Assembly (NCBI GenBank): GCA_937916195.1
Contig: CALFTO010000014.1
Coordinates: 1-29,217 of the forward strand
From: an uncultured Clostridia bacterium
Lineage (GTDB): Bacteria; Bacillota; Clostridia; Oscillospirales; Acutalibacteraceae
DNA: 29,217 bases
Reading direction: 5' to 3'
A program made the translations under genes and the position numbers. A model generated the notes under the pieces. It ran no database searches. It saw only the letters and a list, made by a program, of their open reading frames with translations, and was not told the origin of the DNA. Numbering within the stretch: the first letter of the stretch is position 1; the number at the start of each line of letters is the position of its first letter. Positions 5,955-14,091 of the stretch are shown piece by piece.

Positions 5955-8024
5955 ATGCAGAACAGAGTTTTTAAAAGCATAATTTCTATAGTTTTGTGTG
6001 TTTCTATATTATTTTCATTTGCTTCTTATTTTGCCGTTAGTGCTGCAACACAGACAGGTACAGTAATTTATGACAGTATTCGTGTTAGAACAAGCCCGAC
6101 AACTACTGTCAGCACTAATAAACTTACGGTCAATGGTGTTGTTGTAAATCTTAATTCGGGTGATACAGTTACAGTTTTAGAAAAGGTTGACAGTGATGGC
6201 GACTCGAATTATAAAACATGGTATTATATCGAGTTTAAATATAATGGTGCAACCTATAAAGGTTACGTATATTCAGGATTTGTTGAAATTAAAACAACTA
6301 CTGATGATTATGAAATGCCTGAGGGTGTGCCCGAAATTTATAAAGAATACATTGAAAATCTTTTAAGCTTGCATCCAAATTGGAATTTTGTTTTTTATGA
6401 TACAAAGATTGAATGGGAGGATTTATTTAAAGAAACAGCGGAAGGTGCATTGGGCAGAAGCGTAATTCATTCTTCATTCCCACATTCTTATCGCTCAACA
6501 CAGTCGGGTGCATATAATTGGCGAGAAGACAAATGGCTAAATCCCGATAATGAAACAGGTTGGTATCAGGCAAATACCCAGACAATCGCATATTATATGG
6601 ACCCGCGAAACTTCTTGAATGAAGAAAACGTGTTTATGTTTGAGGCTCTTTCTTACGACAGTAAAACTCAGACAATTGATGGTGTTCAGAAGATTTTAAA
6701 AGGCTCTTTTATGGATGGTGTCAATATTAAGAATACTGAAAATAAAGATGTATCTTATGCACAGGCTTATATTGACGCAGGCATTAAAGCAAATGTAAGC
6801 CCTTATCATCTTGCATCAAGAACTGTTCAAGAAGTTGGTAAAAACGGTAGTGGCTCGACAAGTGGTAAATATAAAGCAAAAGATGGCACTGATTACTCAG
6901 GATATTATAATTTTTATAATATAGGTGCTTCTGCAGGTAGTGACCCAATCGCAAACGGTTTGAAATATGCAACAGGTACAACTTCATCCGATGCTAATAA
7001 AACTAAATATATGTTGCCGTGGAATTCACAATATAAAGCAATTGTCGGCGGTGCAAAGTGGATTGGCAACGGATACATAAACGAAAAGCAGGATACTTTA
7101 TATTATCAAAAGTTTAATGTTGTAAATCAAGTGTGGTGGCATCAGTATATGGCAAACATATCTGCACCGTATTCCGAATCAATTTCCATTAGAAATACTT
7201 ATTATGATTTGGGAATTCTTGATAATAGTTTTACATTTTTAATTCCTTATTACAGAAATATGCCTGCTGAAGCCTGTAAATTACCCGAGAAAAATAACTA
7301 CAGTCCAAACAACTGGCTTTCAACTTTAAAGGTTGATAACTATTCTTTCGGCTTTGATGCCGGTAAAACAAGTGGATATACAATAGAAGTACCATCATCT
7401 GTTTCTTCGGTAAACATTTCGGCAACACCTGTTAATTCAAAGGCAAATATTAGCGGTACAGGTAAAGTAGAGTTAAAAGCGGGCAGTAATGTTGTTGATA
7501 TCGTTGTAACTGCAGAGAACGGCAACAAGCGTACTTATACAATCAATATAATAAGAAATGCTGATAATATTGTTCCTCTCAAAGGTATTTCTTTAAGTGC
7601 TTCTTCCGCTTCAATGTTTACGGGGGATAGCAAAAAGCTTACAGTAACATATAACCCCTCAAATACCACAGACAGTAAAACTGTAACTTGGTCGTCTTCT
7701 GACAAATCTGTTGCAACTGTTTCAAACGGAACAATTACCGCAATAGGCGTGGGTACTGCAACAATTACTGCAAAGGTTGGTGCTTTTACTGCCACATGCA
7801 AAGTAACGGTATCAAGCAGTACTAATTATACTTTAGGTGATATTGATGCTGATAATGCAGTTACTATTGCTGATGCACTTATGATTTTTAAGTATAAATC
7901 TGGTGAAATTAAGCTTTCAGATACCCAACTTAAAGCGGCAGACACAGATAAAAACGGAAAAGTTGAGCTTGCTGACGCGTTAAGAATATTTAAATTCAAG
8001 AGTGGCGAAATTGATAAATTGTAA
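5955..8024 (+). CDS. Secreted multidomain cell-wall hydrolase: SH3, glucosaminidase, cadherin-like, Big_2, dockerin
   Basis: A 689-aa exported protein. Signal peptide 1-30 (cleavage near AVSA-AT). A bacterial SH3 domain (about 35-112) precedes an endo-beta-N-acetylglucosaminidase domain of the LytD/Glucosaminidase family (about 120-440; likely catalytic Glu293 in ASRTVQEVG, then GYYNFYNIGASAG). A cadherin-like beta-sandwich (about 455-535), a Big_2 Ig-like domain (about 541-617) and a type I dockerin (about 625-689) follow. The dockerin has two calcium loops, DIDADNAVTIAD and DTDKNGKVELAD, each followed by an F-helix ending FKxKSGEI. Start ATG 5955 follows GAAGGAAGTG; an in-frame TTG at 5934 is less likely. 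A dockerin implies docking to a cohesin-bearing protein coded elsewhere. The role is probably wall remodelling or lysis; the cohesin partner is unknown. Confidence 0.9.
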   Translation: MQNRVFKSIISIVLCVSILFSFASYFAVSAATQTGTVIYDSIRVRTSPTTTVSTNKLTVNGVVVNLNSGDTVTVLEKVDSDGDSNYKTWYYIEFKYNGATYKGYVYSGFVEIKTTTDDYEMPEGVPEIYKEYIENLLSLHPNWNFVFYDTKIEWEDLFKETAEGALGRSVIHSSFPHSYRSTQSGAYNWREDKWLNPDNETGWYQANTQTIAYYMDPRNFLNEENVFMFEALSYDSKTQTIDGVQKILKGSFMDGVNIKNTENKDVSYAQAYIDAGIKANVSPYHLASRTVQEVGKNGSGSTSGKYKAKDGTDYSGYYNFYNIGASAGSDPIANGLKYATGTTSSDANKTKYMLPWNSQYKAIVGGAKWIGNGYINEKQDTLYYQKFNVVNQVWWHQYMANISAPYSESISIRNTYYDLGILDNSFTFLIPYYRNMPAEACKLPEKNNYSPNNWLSTLKVDNYSFGFDAGKTSGYTIEVPSSVSSVNISATPVNSKANISGTGKVELKAGSNVVDIVVTAENGNKRTYTINIIRNADNIVPLKGISLSASSASMFTGDSKKLTVTYNPSNTTDSKTVTWSSSDKSVATVSNGTITAIGVGTATITAKVGAFTATCKVTVSSSTNYTLGDIDADNAVTIADALMIFKYKSGEIKLSDTQLKAADTDKNGKVELADALRIFKFKSGEIDKL

Positions 8025-8028
8025 AAAC

Positions 8029-8054
8029 TAACCCCAACCAAACGGTTGGGGTTT
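8029..8054. terminator. Bidirectional terminator between convergent genes
   Basis: Perfect stem ACCCCAACC (8031-8039) / GGTTGGGGT (8044-8052) with loop AAAC. The minus strand continues TAGTTTTTAC, a fair T-run, while the plus strand has only TTGCTCTT, so it may work better for the leftward hydrolase gene. Confidence 0.75.
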
Positions 8055-8058
8055 GCTC

Positions 8059-9030
8059 TTATATGTACTTGTTTATAAATTCAATAACCGAATTCCAATA
8101 AAGCTCAGGGTCAACACAAGCATTTCTTGCGTGAGGTGAGTCGGGGATAGTGATTTTTTCTTTTTCACTTGCACAGGCGTCATAAACTCTGTCAAGCATT
8201 TCATACGGAACAAAAGTATCCTTATCGCCGTGTATGAAAATTGTTGGTGTTTTTGATTTCTTTAACTGTTCAATTGCAGAAGCCTCTTTAAAATCAAATC
8301 CCGAATAAATTTTATTAACAACATTTGCGCTGTAAAGAGTTGGGAATTCGTGCATTTTAAAGTTGTTTTTAATCTTATTGCTGAAAATATCCCAAACGGA
8401 TGTGTAGCCGCAATCTGCAACTGCCACCTTAACATTATCGGGTAAATCTTCACCCGTAGTCATCATGGTTGTTGCAGCACCCATTGATTCGCCGTGAAGT
8501 ATAATTTTGCTTTCAGGGTAATTCTCTGCAATAAAATTAACCCAATCAACAATGTCAAGTCTGTCTTTCCAACCCATTGTAACCGTGCTCGCTTCACTGT
8601 CTGCGTGTCCGTTAAGGCTTGGCATAAGAACATTGTAGCCTAATTCGTGGTATTTCTGAGCATACATTCCCATTCCGCGAGGTTCAGAAGTGTAACCGTG
8701 AATAATTATTACAAAAATATCACTTTCTTTTTCAGGGAAAATGAAGTCTGCGTGCAAATTCTTATTTGCATTTGTTGATTTGATAACAAGTTTTTCTTTA
8801 TTTGTGTTGTCAAACCAATCTTTACCTTGCTCTTTAATGGCATCAAGGCGAAGTGACTCTTCGTCTTTTTCTTTAGTACCGCTTGCAACCTTGGCTACAA
8901 AGGGATTTTTAAGTCCGCTTTTGGTCAGAGTTACATAATAAAAGAAATTACCGATTAAAAAATAAGTTGCGGCGGCTGTTGCTCCGACAATTCCCGCAGT
9001 TTTAAGTGCTTTTTTAGTATTCTTTTTCAT
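8059..9030 (-). CDS. Membrane-anchored alpha/beta hydrolase (serine hydrolase)
   Basis: A 323-aa protein with one N-terminal membrane helix (about 11-34), after a lysine-rich start, so an Nin-Cout orientation is likely, with the catalytic domain outside. The alpha/beta hydrolase fold shows the oxyanion segment HGYTSEPRGMG (111-121), nucleophile elbow HGESMG with Ser182, acid Asp271 in HGDKDTFVP and His300 in DSPHARN, so the triad is complete. Substrate is not evident; relatives are called alpha/beta hydrolases or cell-surface esterases and peptidases. It is a single gene with its own promoter and a good ribosome site (GGAGGAG), and shares a terminator with the dockerin gene. Confidence 0.87.
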   Translation of the reverse strand: MKKNTKKALKTAGIVGATAAATYFLIGNFFYYVTLTKSGLKNPFVAKVASGTKEKDEESLRLDAIKEQGKDWFDNTNKEKLVIKSTNANKNLHADFIFPEKESDIFVIIIHGYTSEPRGMGMYAQKYHELGYNVLMPSLNGHADSEASTVTMGWKDRLDIVDWVNFIAENYPESKIILHGESMGAATTMMTTGEDLPDNVKVAVADCGYTSVWDIFSNKIKNNFKMHEFPTLYSANVVNKIYSGFDFKEASAIEQLKKSKTPTIFIHGDKDTFVPYEMLDRVYDACASEKEKITIPDSPHARNACVDPELYWNSVIEFINKYI

Positions 9031-9051
9031 AAAAACTCCTCCTATATATTT

Positions 9052-9080
9052 ATTTTACAACTAATTTTTTCAAATGTCTA
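9052..9080 (-). promoter_or_regulatory. Promoter of the alpha/beta hydrolase gene
   Basis: Minus strand: -35 TAGACA (9080-9075), 17-bp spacer, -10 TAAAAT (9057-9052), 22 bp before the ATG. It is divergent from the promoter at 9119-9147. Confidence 0.5.
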
Positions 9081-9118
9081 TTATTTTTTATCATAATCGA
9101 TAATTTTTTGAATAACTG

Positions 9119-9147
9119 TTGTTTTATTACAAAAAATCTGTTAAAAT
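9119..9147 (+). promoter_or_regulatory. Promoter of the DivIVA-like gene
   Basis: -35 TTGTTT (9119-9124), 17-bp spacer, -10 TAAAAT (9142-9147), 31 bp before ATG 9179; AAGAGGAA serves as ribosome site. It probably drives the DivIVA-like, fumarase beta and pcrA genes together. Confidence 0.45.
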
Positions 9148-9178
9148 AAATTATATTTTTACATAAGAGGAATTTGTT

Positions 9179-9901
9179 ATGAGTAAAGAATTCACAATTA
9201 TGAAAACTACATTGTTTGGTGGGTTTAAAAAATCTGATGTTCTCAATTATGTTGAACAGTTGCAGACGGAAACTGCTGATATTAAGTCTATGCTTGACAC
9301 TAAGCGTGAAGAAGCACTTGAATTAAAGCGTAAAATTGATGAGCTTGAAATTAAGCTTGATAATTTATCAGCAGTAAATGACAGGCTTGCCGAAAAAGAA
9401 AAAGAGGCTAACGAATTAGCGGTTAAGCTTGAACTTGCTCTCAAAGAAAATCAGCAGTTTAGCGAGAAGATTGCTGAATATGACGAAAAGAGTGAAAAAC
9501 TTCGTCGTGCTGAAAAGCAAATTGGCGCGGCATATATTGACGCACGTCGTTATACTGATGACCTTGTTGATAATGCAAAGGCAAAGGCTAAAGACATCGG
9601 TGCAATCGCTTCGCAGGACGTTAAAAATCAAGCTAATGAGATTGAACAGCTTTTAAAGGATGTTGACGCAATTTCAAGAAAATTCAATTCTTCACTTGAA
9701 CAGCTTCATAAAGATGTATATGCACTTGGCACAAAGCTTAATTCTTCTGCATCTTCACTTCTCAATCTTCATACTGATTTAACAGGTATTGAAGCTCACA
9801 ACTTTGAATATGATAATGATTTTTCAGACGAGAATAATTTTACTGTAATTTCATATTCTGAACATACAGAAGATTTTAATTCTGACGTTAAAGAAGGTTA
9901 A
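9179..9901 (+). CDS. DivIVA-like coiled-coil protein
   Basis: A 240-aa cytoplasmic protein. The N-terminus LFGGFKKSDVLNYVEQLQ (about 12-29) resembles the membrane-curvature-binding head of DivIVA/GpsB proteins. Long heptad-rich coiled coils follow (about 25-120 and 148-195), with many E, K, L and A, and then an acidic, poorly ordered tail (about 205-240) rich in D, E, N and S. DivIVA proteins mark poles and division sites and recruit wall synthesis or sporulation factors. It is weakly similar only in the head region, so it could be another coiled-coil envelope protein. Only 2 bp separate it from the fumarase beta gene. Confidence 0.65.
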   Translation: MSKEFTIMKTTLFGGFKKSDVLNYVEQLQTETADIKSMLDTKREEALELKRKIDELEIKLDNLSAVNDRLAEKEKEANELAVKLELALKENQQFSEKIAEYDEKSEKLRRAEKQIGAAYIDARRYTDDLVDNAKAKAKDIGAIASQDVKNQANEIEQLLKDVDAISRKFNSSLEQLHKDVYALGTKLNSSASSLLNLHTDLTGIEAHNFEYDNDFSDENNFTVISYSEHTEDFNSDVKEG

Positions 9902-9903
9902 TT

Positions 9904-10431
9904 ATGTCGCAATATTATTTGCACACATTTGAAATTGCTGAATTTGCTGAAAAATTAAATGCGGGTGATAGAGTTTTACTTTCGGGAACGGTTTACACCG
10001 CCCGCGACGCCGCACATAAAAGAATTAAAGCATTGATTGATTGTAGCGAGCAGTTACCTTTTGATTTAAAAAATGCGGTTATTTACTATGCGGGGCCAAC
10101 ACCAACTCCCGAAGGTCTTTCAATTGGTAGTTGCGGTCCTACAACCTCAAGCCGAATGGATAAATTCACACCCGAATTTCTTGATTTGGGACTTGTTGCA
10201 ATGATTGGAAAAGGACCGCGTTCAAATGAAGTATGTGAAGCGATAAATCGAAACAAAGCAGTTTATTTTTGTGCTATTGGTGGTGCAGGTGCTCTCGCTT
10301 CAAAATGTATAACAAGTGCTGAAGTAATCGCATTTGATGATTTGGGTTGTGAATCTATCAAAAAACTTGAAATCAAAGATTTTCCGCTGATTGTTGCGAT
10401 AGACTGTAATGGTGGTAATTTATTTAAATAG
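9904..10431 (+). CDS. Class I fumarate hydratase / tartrate dehydratase, beta subunit (orphan)
   Basis: A 175-aa protein matching the C-terminal (beta) half of iron-sulfur class I fumarases and the TtdB subunit: GDRVLLSGTVYTARDAAHKR (22-41), GPTTSSRMDKF (about 78-88), GLVAMIGKGPRS and CAIGGAGALASKCI. In two-subunit enzymes the alpha subunit carries the 4Fe-4S cluster and normally lies directly upstream. Here the upstream gene is a DivIVA-like protein, and no alpha subunit exists anywhere in the window. The substrate may be fumarate/malate or tartrate; the sequence alone does not decide it. It is packed between the DivIVA-like gene (2 bp) and pcrA (12 bp). Confidence 0.88.
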   Translation: MSQYYLHTFEIAEFAEKLNAGDRVLLSGTVYTARDAAHKRIKALIDCSEQLPFDLKNAVIYYAGPTPTPEGLSIGSCGPTTSSRMDKFTPEFLDLGLVAMIGKGPRSNEVCEAINRNKAVYFCAIGGAGALASKCITSAEVIAFDDLGCESIKKLEIKDFPLIVAIDCNGGNLFK

Positions 10432-10443
10432 GAGAAAAATAAA

Positions 10444-12795
10444 ATGCATTCACAAATCTGTGAGTTAAGAGATAAAATTATTAAAAAAGAATTCAACAGA
10501 ATGAACGATATGCAGTTAAAAGCGGTCTTATCAGTCGACGGGCCGCTTTTAATTCTTGCAGGTGCGGGTAGTGGTAAAACAACTGTACTTGTAAATCGTA
10601 TCGCAAATCTTATGAAATATGGCAGAGCATACGGCTCTAACGAAATCGATTGCCGTACATATGACAATACTGCTGATTTACTTGATAAGTATTATAATGG
10701 CGAAACTTCGGTTTATGAGCAGATTAAGTATGTGCTTTCTGTTGATGCACCGAAGCCTTGGGAAATACTTGCGTTCACATTTACAAACAAAGCGGCTAAC
10801 GAATTAAAAGAAAGATTAGTTCTTCGCATCGGTGAAGAGGCAAATGACATCTGGGCGGGTACATTCCACTCAATATGCGTACGTATTTTGCGCAGAAACG
10901 CCGAATTATTAGGTTTTTCAAAGCATTTCACTATCTACGATACCGACGACAGTAAACGCGTTATGAAGGATTGTCAGCGACTTCTTAATATCGACGATAA
11001 ATTCTTACCTAACAAATCAATTCTTGCAGAAATCAGTCGAGCTAAAGATATGCTTGTTTCACCCGAAGAGTTTTTGAGTTTGGGCAGTGGCAATTATCGC
11101 GAAAAACAAATCGGCGAGTGTTATCAAAAATATCAGCGACTTTTGAAAAATGCCGATGCAATGGACTTTGACGACATCATTTTCTATACAGTAAAGCTTT
11201 TACAGGAAAATGACGATGTACGAGAATTTTATCAGAATAAGTTTAAATATGTTCTTGTTGACGAGTATCAGGATACAAACCATGCTCAGTTTATGCTTAC
11301 AAAACTCTTGTCTGAGGGCTATAACAATATTTGTGTAGTTGGTGATGATGACCAAAGTATTTACAAATTCCGTGGTGCTACAATTGAGAATATTTTAAGC
11401 TTTGAAAAGAATTTCAAGAATGCACAGGTTATTCGTCTTGAACAGAATTATCGTTCGACACAGAATATTCTTGACGGCGCAAATGCTGTTATTTCAAACA
11501 ATGAAAACCGTAAGGGTAAAAATCTTTGGACATCCAACGGTGAGGGCGATAAGATAATACTCAACACTCTTGATGATGAATACGCAGAGGGTAAATTTAT
11601 CGCTGACGAAATTATGAAACAAATGGGTTCAACAGGTAAATTCAGTGATTTTGCAGTGCTTTACAGAATGAACTCAATGTCAAACTCTGTGGAACGCGCA
11701 TTGGTGCGAAGCGGTATTCCATACAGAATTATTGGCGGTCACAAATTCTATGACCGTATGGAAATTAAAGACGCTTTGGCATATTTGTCAGTTATTGCTA
11801 ATCACAAAGACAGTAATCGTCTTGAAAGAATTATCAATGTTCCTAAAAGGGGAATTGGTGACACAACAATCGCAACTGCAAAAGAAATTGCAGATGCTTT
11901 GGGTATAAGCCTATTCGAAGTTTTTAAAACTGCCGACGAGTATGAAAAACTCAAACGTAGTGCACAAAAGCTGATGGAGTTCACTCAAATGATTGAAGGG
12001 TTTTCAGAGCTTCTTACACGCGAGTCACCATCATCAGTATTCATTTCTTTGCTTGACGAAACAGGCTACAGAGCAATGACTGCCGCTGATAAAGAAAAAG
12101 GCGAAGAAAGATTACAGAACTTAGACGAGCTAAATTCTAACCTTATCAGATTTAAAGAAGAAAATCCCGAGGCTGAGCTTTCTGATTTCCTTGAAGAAGT
12201 TGCATTGCTTACTGATATTGACAACTACAACGCAGAGGCAGATACAGTAGTGCTTATGACACTTCACGCATCAAAAGGTCTTGAATTTCCTGTTGTGTTT
12301 ATTCCCGGACTTGAAGAGGGAGTTTTCCCCGGTATGCAGTCAATTTACGACCCAACCGAAATTGAAGAAGAACGCAGACTTGCTTATGTTGGTATTACTC
12401 GCGCAAAGCAGAAGCTCTATCTTCTTAATACACGTTCAAGAATGATTTTCGGCTCAACAAAATATAACCGTCCTTCAAGATTTTTAGAAGAATTACCGAA
12501 AGAATGCTGTCAGTCACTTGTGAAACCTAAAACTCCCGTACAGAACAGAATGACACAAGCACAAAATCAGCCTGCAAAACCAATTACAAAGGGCTTTGGT
12601 GTAGGATTTGGCTCTGCACCAAAGAAATCCAACGAAACCTTTATGGTGGGCGAAGAGGTTGTTCACCGCGTATTCGGTAAGGGTATGATTGTGTCACTTA
12701 AACCAATGGGTAATGATACTCTTATGGAAATCGCCTTTGATAAGGTAGGAACAAAAAAGATTATGGCAAATATGGGTGCCGTTAAAAAGGGATAA
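10444..12795 (+). CDS. pcrA: ATP-dependent DNA helicase PcrA/UvrD (SF1A, 3'-5')
   Basis: A 783-aa helicase for nucleotide excision repair, replication restart and removal of RecA and RNA polymerase. Seen: Q-motif FNRMNDMQ (17-24), Walker A GAGSGKT (40-46), motif Ia TFTNKAANELKERL, motif II VDEYQDT, motif III GDDDQSIYKFRGA, motif IV LEQNYRST, motif V TLHASKGLEFPVVF, motif VI RRLAYVGITRAK. The C-terminal Tudor-like domain (about 735-783) is the kind that contacts RNA polymerase. It is odd in carrying about 44 extra residues (about 58-101, bases 10615-10746) between motifs I and Ia compared with the Bacillus protein. Start ATG 10444 follows AGGAG. Confidence 0.96.
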   Translation: MHSQICELRDKIIKKEFNRMNDMQLKAVLSVDGPLLILAGAGSGKTTVLVNRIANLMKYGRAYGSNEIDCRTYDNTADLLDKYYNGETSVYEQIKYVLSVDAPKPWEILAFTFTNKAANELKERLVLRIGEEANDIWAGTFHSICVRILRRNAELLGFSKHFTIYDTDDSKRVMKDCQRLLNIDDKFLPNKSILAEISRAKDMLVSPEEFLSLGSGNYREKQIGECYQKYQRLLKNADAMDFDDIIFYTVKLLQENDDVREFYQNKFKYVLVDEYQDTNHAQFMLTKLLSEGYNNICVVGDDDQSIYKFRGATIENILSFEKNFKNAQVIRLEQNYRSTQNILDGANAVISNNENRKGKNLWTSNGEGDKIILNTLDDEYAEGKFIADEIMKQMGSTGKFSDFAVLYRMNSMSNSVERALVRSGIPYRIIGGHKFYDRMEIKDALAYLSVIANHKDSNRLERIINVPKRGIGDTTIATAKEIADALGISLFEVFKTADEYEKLKRSAQKLMEFTQMIEGFSELLTRESPSSVFISLLDETGYRAMTAADKEKGEERLQNLDELNSNLIRFKEENPEAELSDFLEEVALLTDIDNYNAEADTVVLMTLHASKGLEFPVVFIPGLEEGVFPGMQSIYDPTEIEEERRLAYVGITRAKQKLYLLNTRSRMIFGSTKYNRPSRFLEELPKECCQSLVKPKTPVQNRMTQAQNQPAKPITKGFGVGFGSAPKKSNETFMVGEEVVHRVFGKGMIVSLKPMGNDTLMEIAFDKVGTKKIMANMGAVKKG

Positions 12796-12796
12796 A

Positions 12797-12826
12797 AAAA
12801 GAGGTCGCAAATGCGACCTCTTTTTA
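12797..12826 (+). terminator. Rho-independent terminator after pcrA
   Basis: Stem GAGGTCGC (12801-12808) / GCGACCTC (12813-12820) with loop AAAT, preceded by an A-run and followed by TTTTT. The flanking A and T runs would let it work in both directions. Confidence 0.88.
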
Positions 12827-12879
12827 TATATAATTGAATAATTCGCCTGCAAAGCGAAACAAATTCAAGCATAAAGATA

Positions 12880-12908
12880 TTGTAAAATCTTAAAATTAAA
12901 GTTATTAT
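12880..12908 (+). promoter_or_regulatory. Likely promoter of the XRE regulator
   Basis: -35 TTGTAA (12880-12885), 17-bp spacer, -10 TATTAT (12903-12908), 42 bp before the ATG. The region is very AT-rich, so chance matches are possible. Confidence 0.4.
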
Positions 12909-12950
12909 AAAATTATGATAGTGCTGACAAATAATTAATAAGGTGATTTT

Positions 12951-14051
12951 ATGATAATTTATTTTGGAGAAAATCTTAAAAAACTGCGCAAAGAAAGAGG
13001 AATGACGCAAGAAACTCTCGCTGAATTTCTTGGGGTGTCATTTCAAACAGTAAGTAAATGGGAACGAGGAGAAACATATCCCGATATAACAATGCTACCT
13101 GTATTTGCCTCTTTCTTTAATGTGTCTATCGACGATTTGATTGGTGTTGATGAAGTAGAAAAAGAACAAAAAATCAACGAATATCTTGAACTTTATGACA
13201 ATATGAAACTAAAGGATTTATCTTTGATATACGAAAATTTCAAAATAGCTGTTAAAGAGTTTCCAAATGATTTTCGCATTTTAATTCGTTATATGGAGCT
13301 TTTGCAAGAGGTCAAAGATTTTGTAGAGGGTGGGTATAGAACAACTACAAAAGAAATTTCATCTATTTATGAAAAAATTCAAAATCACTGTACTGATGAT
13401 AGCATAAGAATTCGTTCAAAGGTGATTATGATTTCTCATTTGTTGATAAAATATCAATGTATCCCAAATGAAGATGGAAAATATTGTGTTAATAAAGAAT
13501 ATCTTAATCAAGCAGAAGATATTATAAATACCTTACCATCAATGAAAGATTCAAAAGAATTGATGTTGATGAATTCAGCATTTGATATTGAAGGCTATAA
13601 TATAACCCACAGAAATGCTCTTGAAGAATTACTATTTTTATTACAAGATACAGCATTTGGCTATTGTTTTAATTATGAACCTCAAAAAAGACTTGAGATA
13701 ATTACACATATTCAAGGGCTTATTAACTTGATTTTTTCTGACGGAAATTATGGTAAGAATTGCATTAGCAGACTTTACAATTATGGTCATTTGGGGCATC
13801 TTTATCAACAAACAGGTGATGATGAGAATGCTTTAAAATATATTAAAATTGCTGCAGAATATGCAAAAGAGCTCGATGCAAATCCCGATGTTTCAGAAAA
13901 AGCAATGAGATATTATAATGGTGGTCCGCCATACCGTGAAAATAATTTATCTAAATTTATGAAAATCGTAATGACAGAGCATTACCCGTTAACCGAAGAG
14001 TTTAAATCAAAACCCGAGTTCAAGGAAATAATATCCATATTAGATAACTAA
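12951..14051 (+). CDS. XRE family transcriptional regulator with a helical C-terminal domain
   Basis: A 366-aa protein. Residues 5-62 form a Cro/C1-type helix-turn-helix (LRKERGMTQETLAEFLGVSF, then TVSKWERGETYPDITMLP). The remaining 300 residues are helical, with a TPR-like piece near the end (YGHLGHLYQQTGDDENALKYI), as in regulators that sense a peptide or protein. Start ATG 12951 follows AAGGTGA. It is a single gene with its own promoter, ending at a convergent terminator. No signalling peptide or obvious target gene is next to it; I cannot assign a regulon. Confidence 0.85.
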   Translation: MIIYFGENLKKLRKERGMTQETLAEFLGVSFQTVSKWERGETYPDITMLPVFASFFNVSIDDLIGVDEVEKEQKINEYLELYDNMKLKDLSLIYENFKIAVKEFPNDFRILIRYMELLQEVKDFVEGGYRTTTKEISSIYEKIQNHCTDDSIRIRSKVIMISHLLIKYQCIPNEDGKYCVNKEYLNQAEDIINTLPSMKDSKELMLMNSAFDIEGYNITHRNALEELLFLLQDTAFGYCFNYEPQKRLEIITHIQGLINLIFSDGNYGKNCISRLYNYGHLGHLYQQTGDDENALKYIKIAAEYAKELDANPDVSEKAMRYYNGGPPYRENNLSKFMKIVMTEHYPLTEEFKSKPEFKEIISILDN

Positions 14052-14052
14052 T

Positions 14053-14084
14053 ATAAAAGCACCTCACAATGCGTGGGGTGCTTC
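14053..14084. terminator. Terminator between XRE regulator and rodA (convergent)
   Basis: Stem GCACCTCAC (14059-14067) / GTGGGGTGC (14073-14081), one T-G wobble, loop AATGC. On the minus strand TTTTATATT follows, so it fits best as the end of the leftward rodA operon; on the plus strand only TTCGTTG follows. Confidence 0.68.
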
Positions 14085-14091
14085 GTTGAAT

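Noticed and set aside
10263..10667. 134-aa open frame on the minus strand
   Set aside because: It runs antisense across the end of the fumarase beta gene and the start of pcrA, without a ribosome site or family features.
12663..13010. 115-aa open frame on the minus strand
   Set aside because: It crosses the pcrA terminator and runs antisense to the pcrA end and XRE start; composition is unlike a real protein.
12951..14051. Peptide quorum-sensing pair for the XRE-TPR regulator
   Set aside because: No small gene with a signal sequence lies next to it; the flanks hold only terminators and a promoter.
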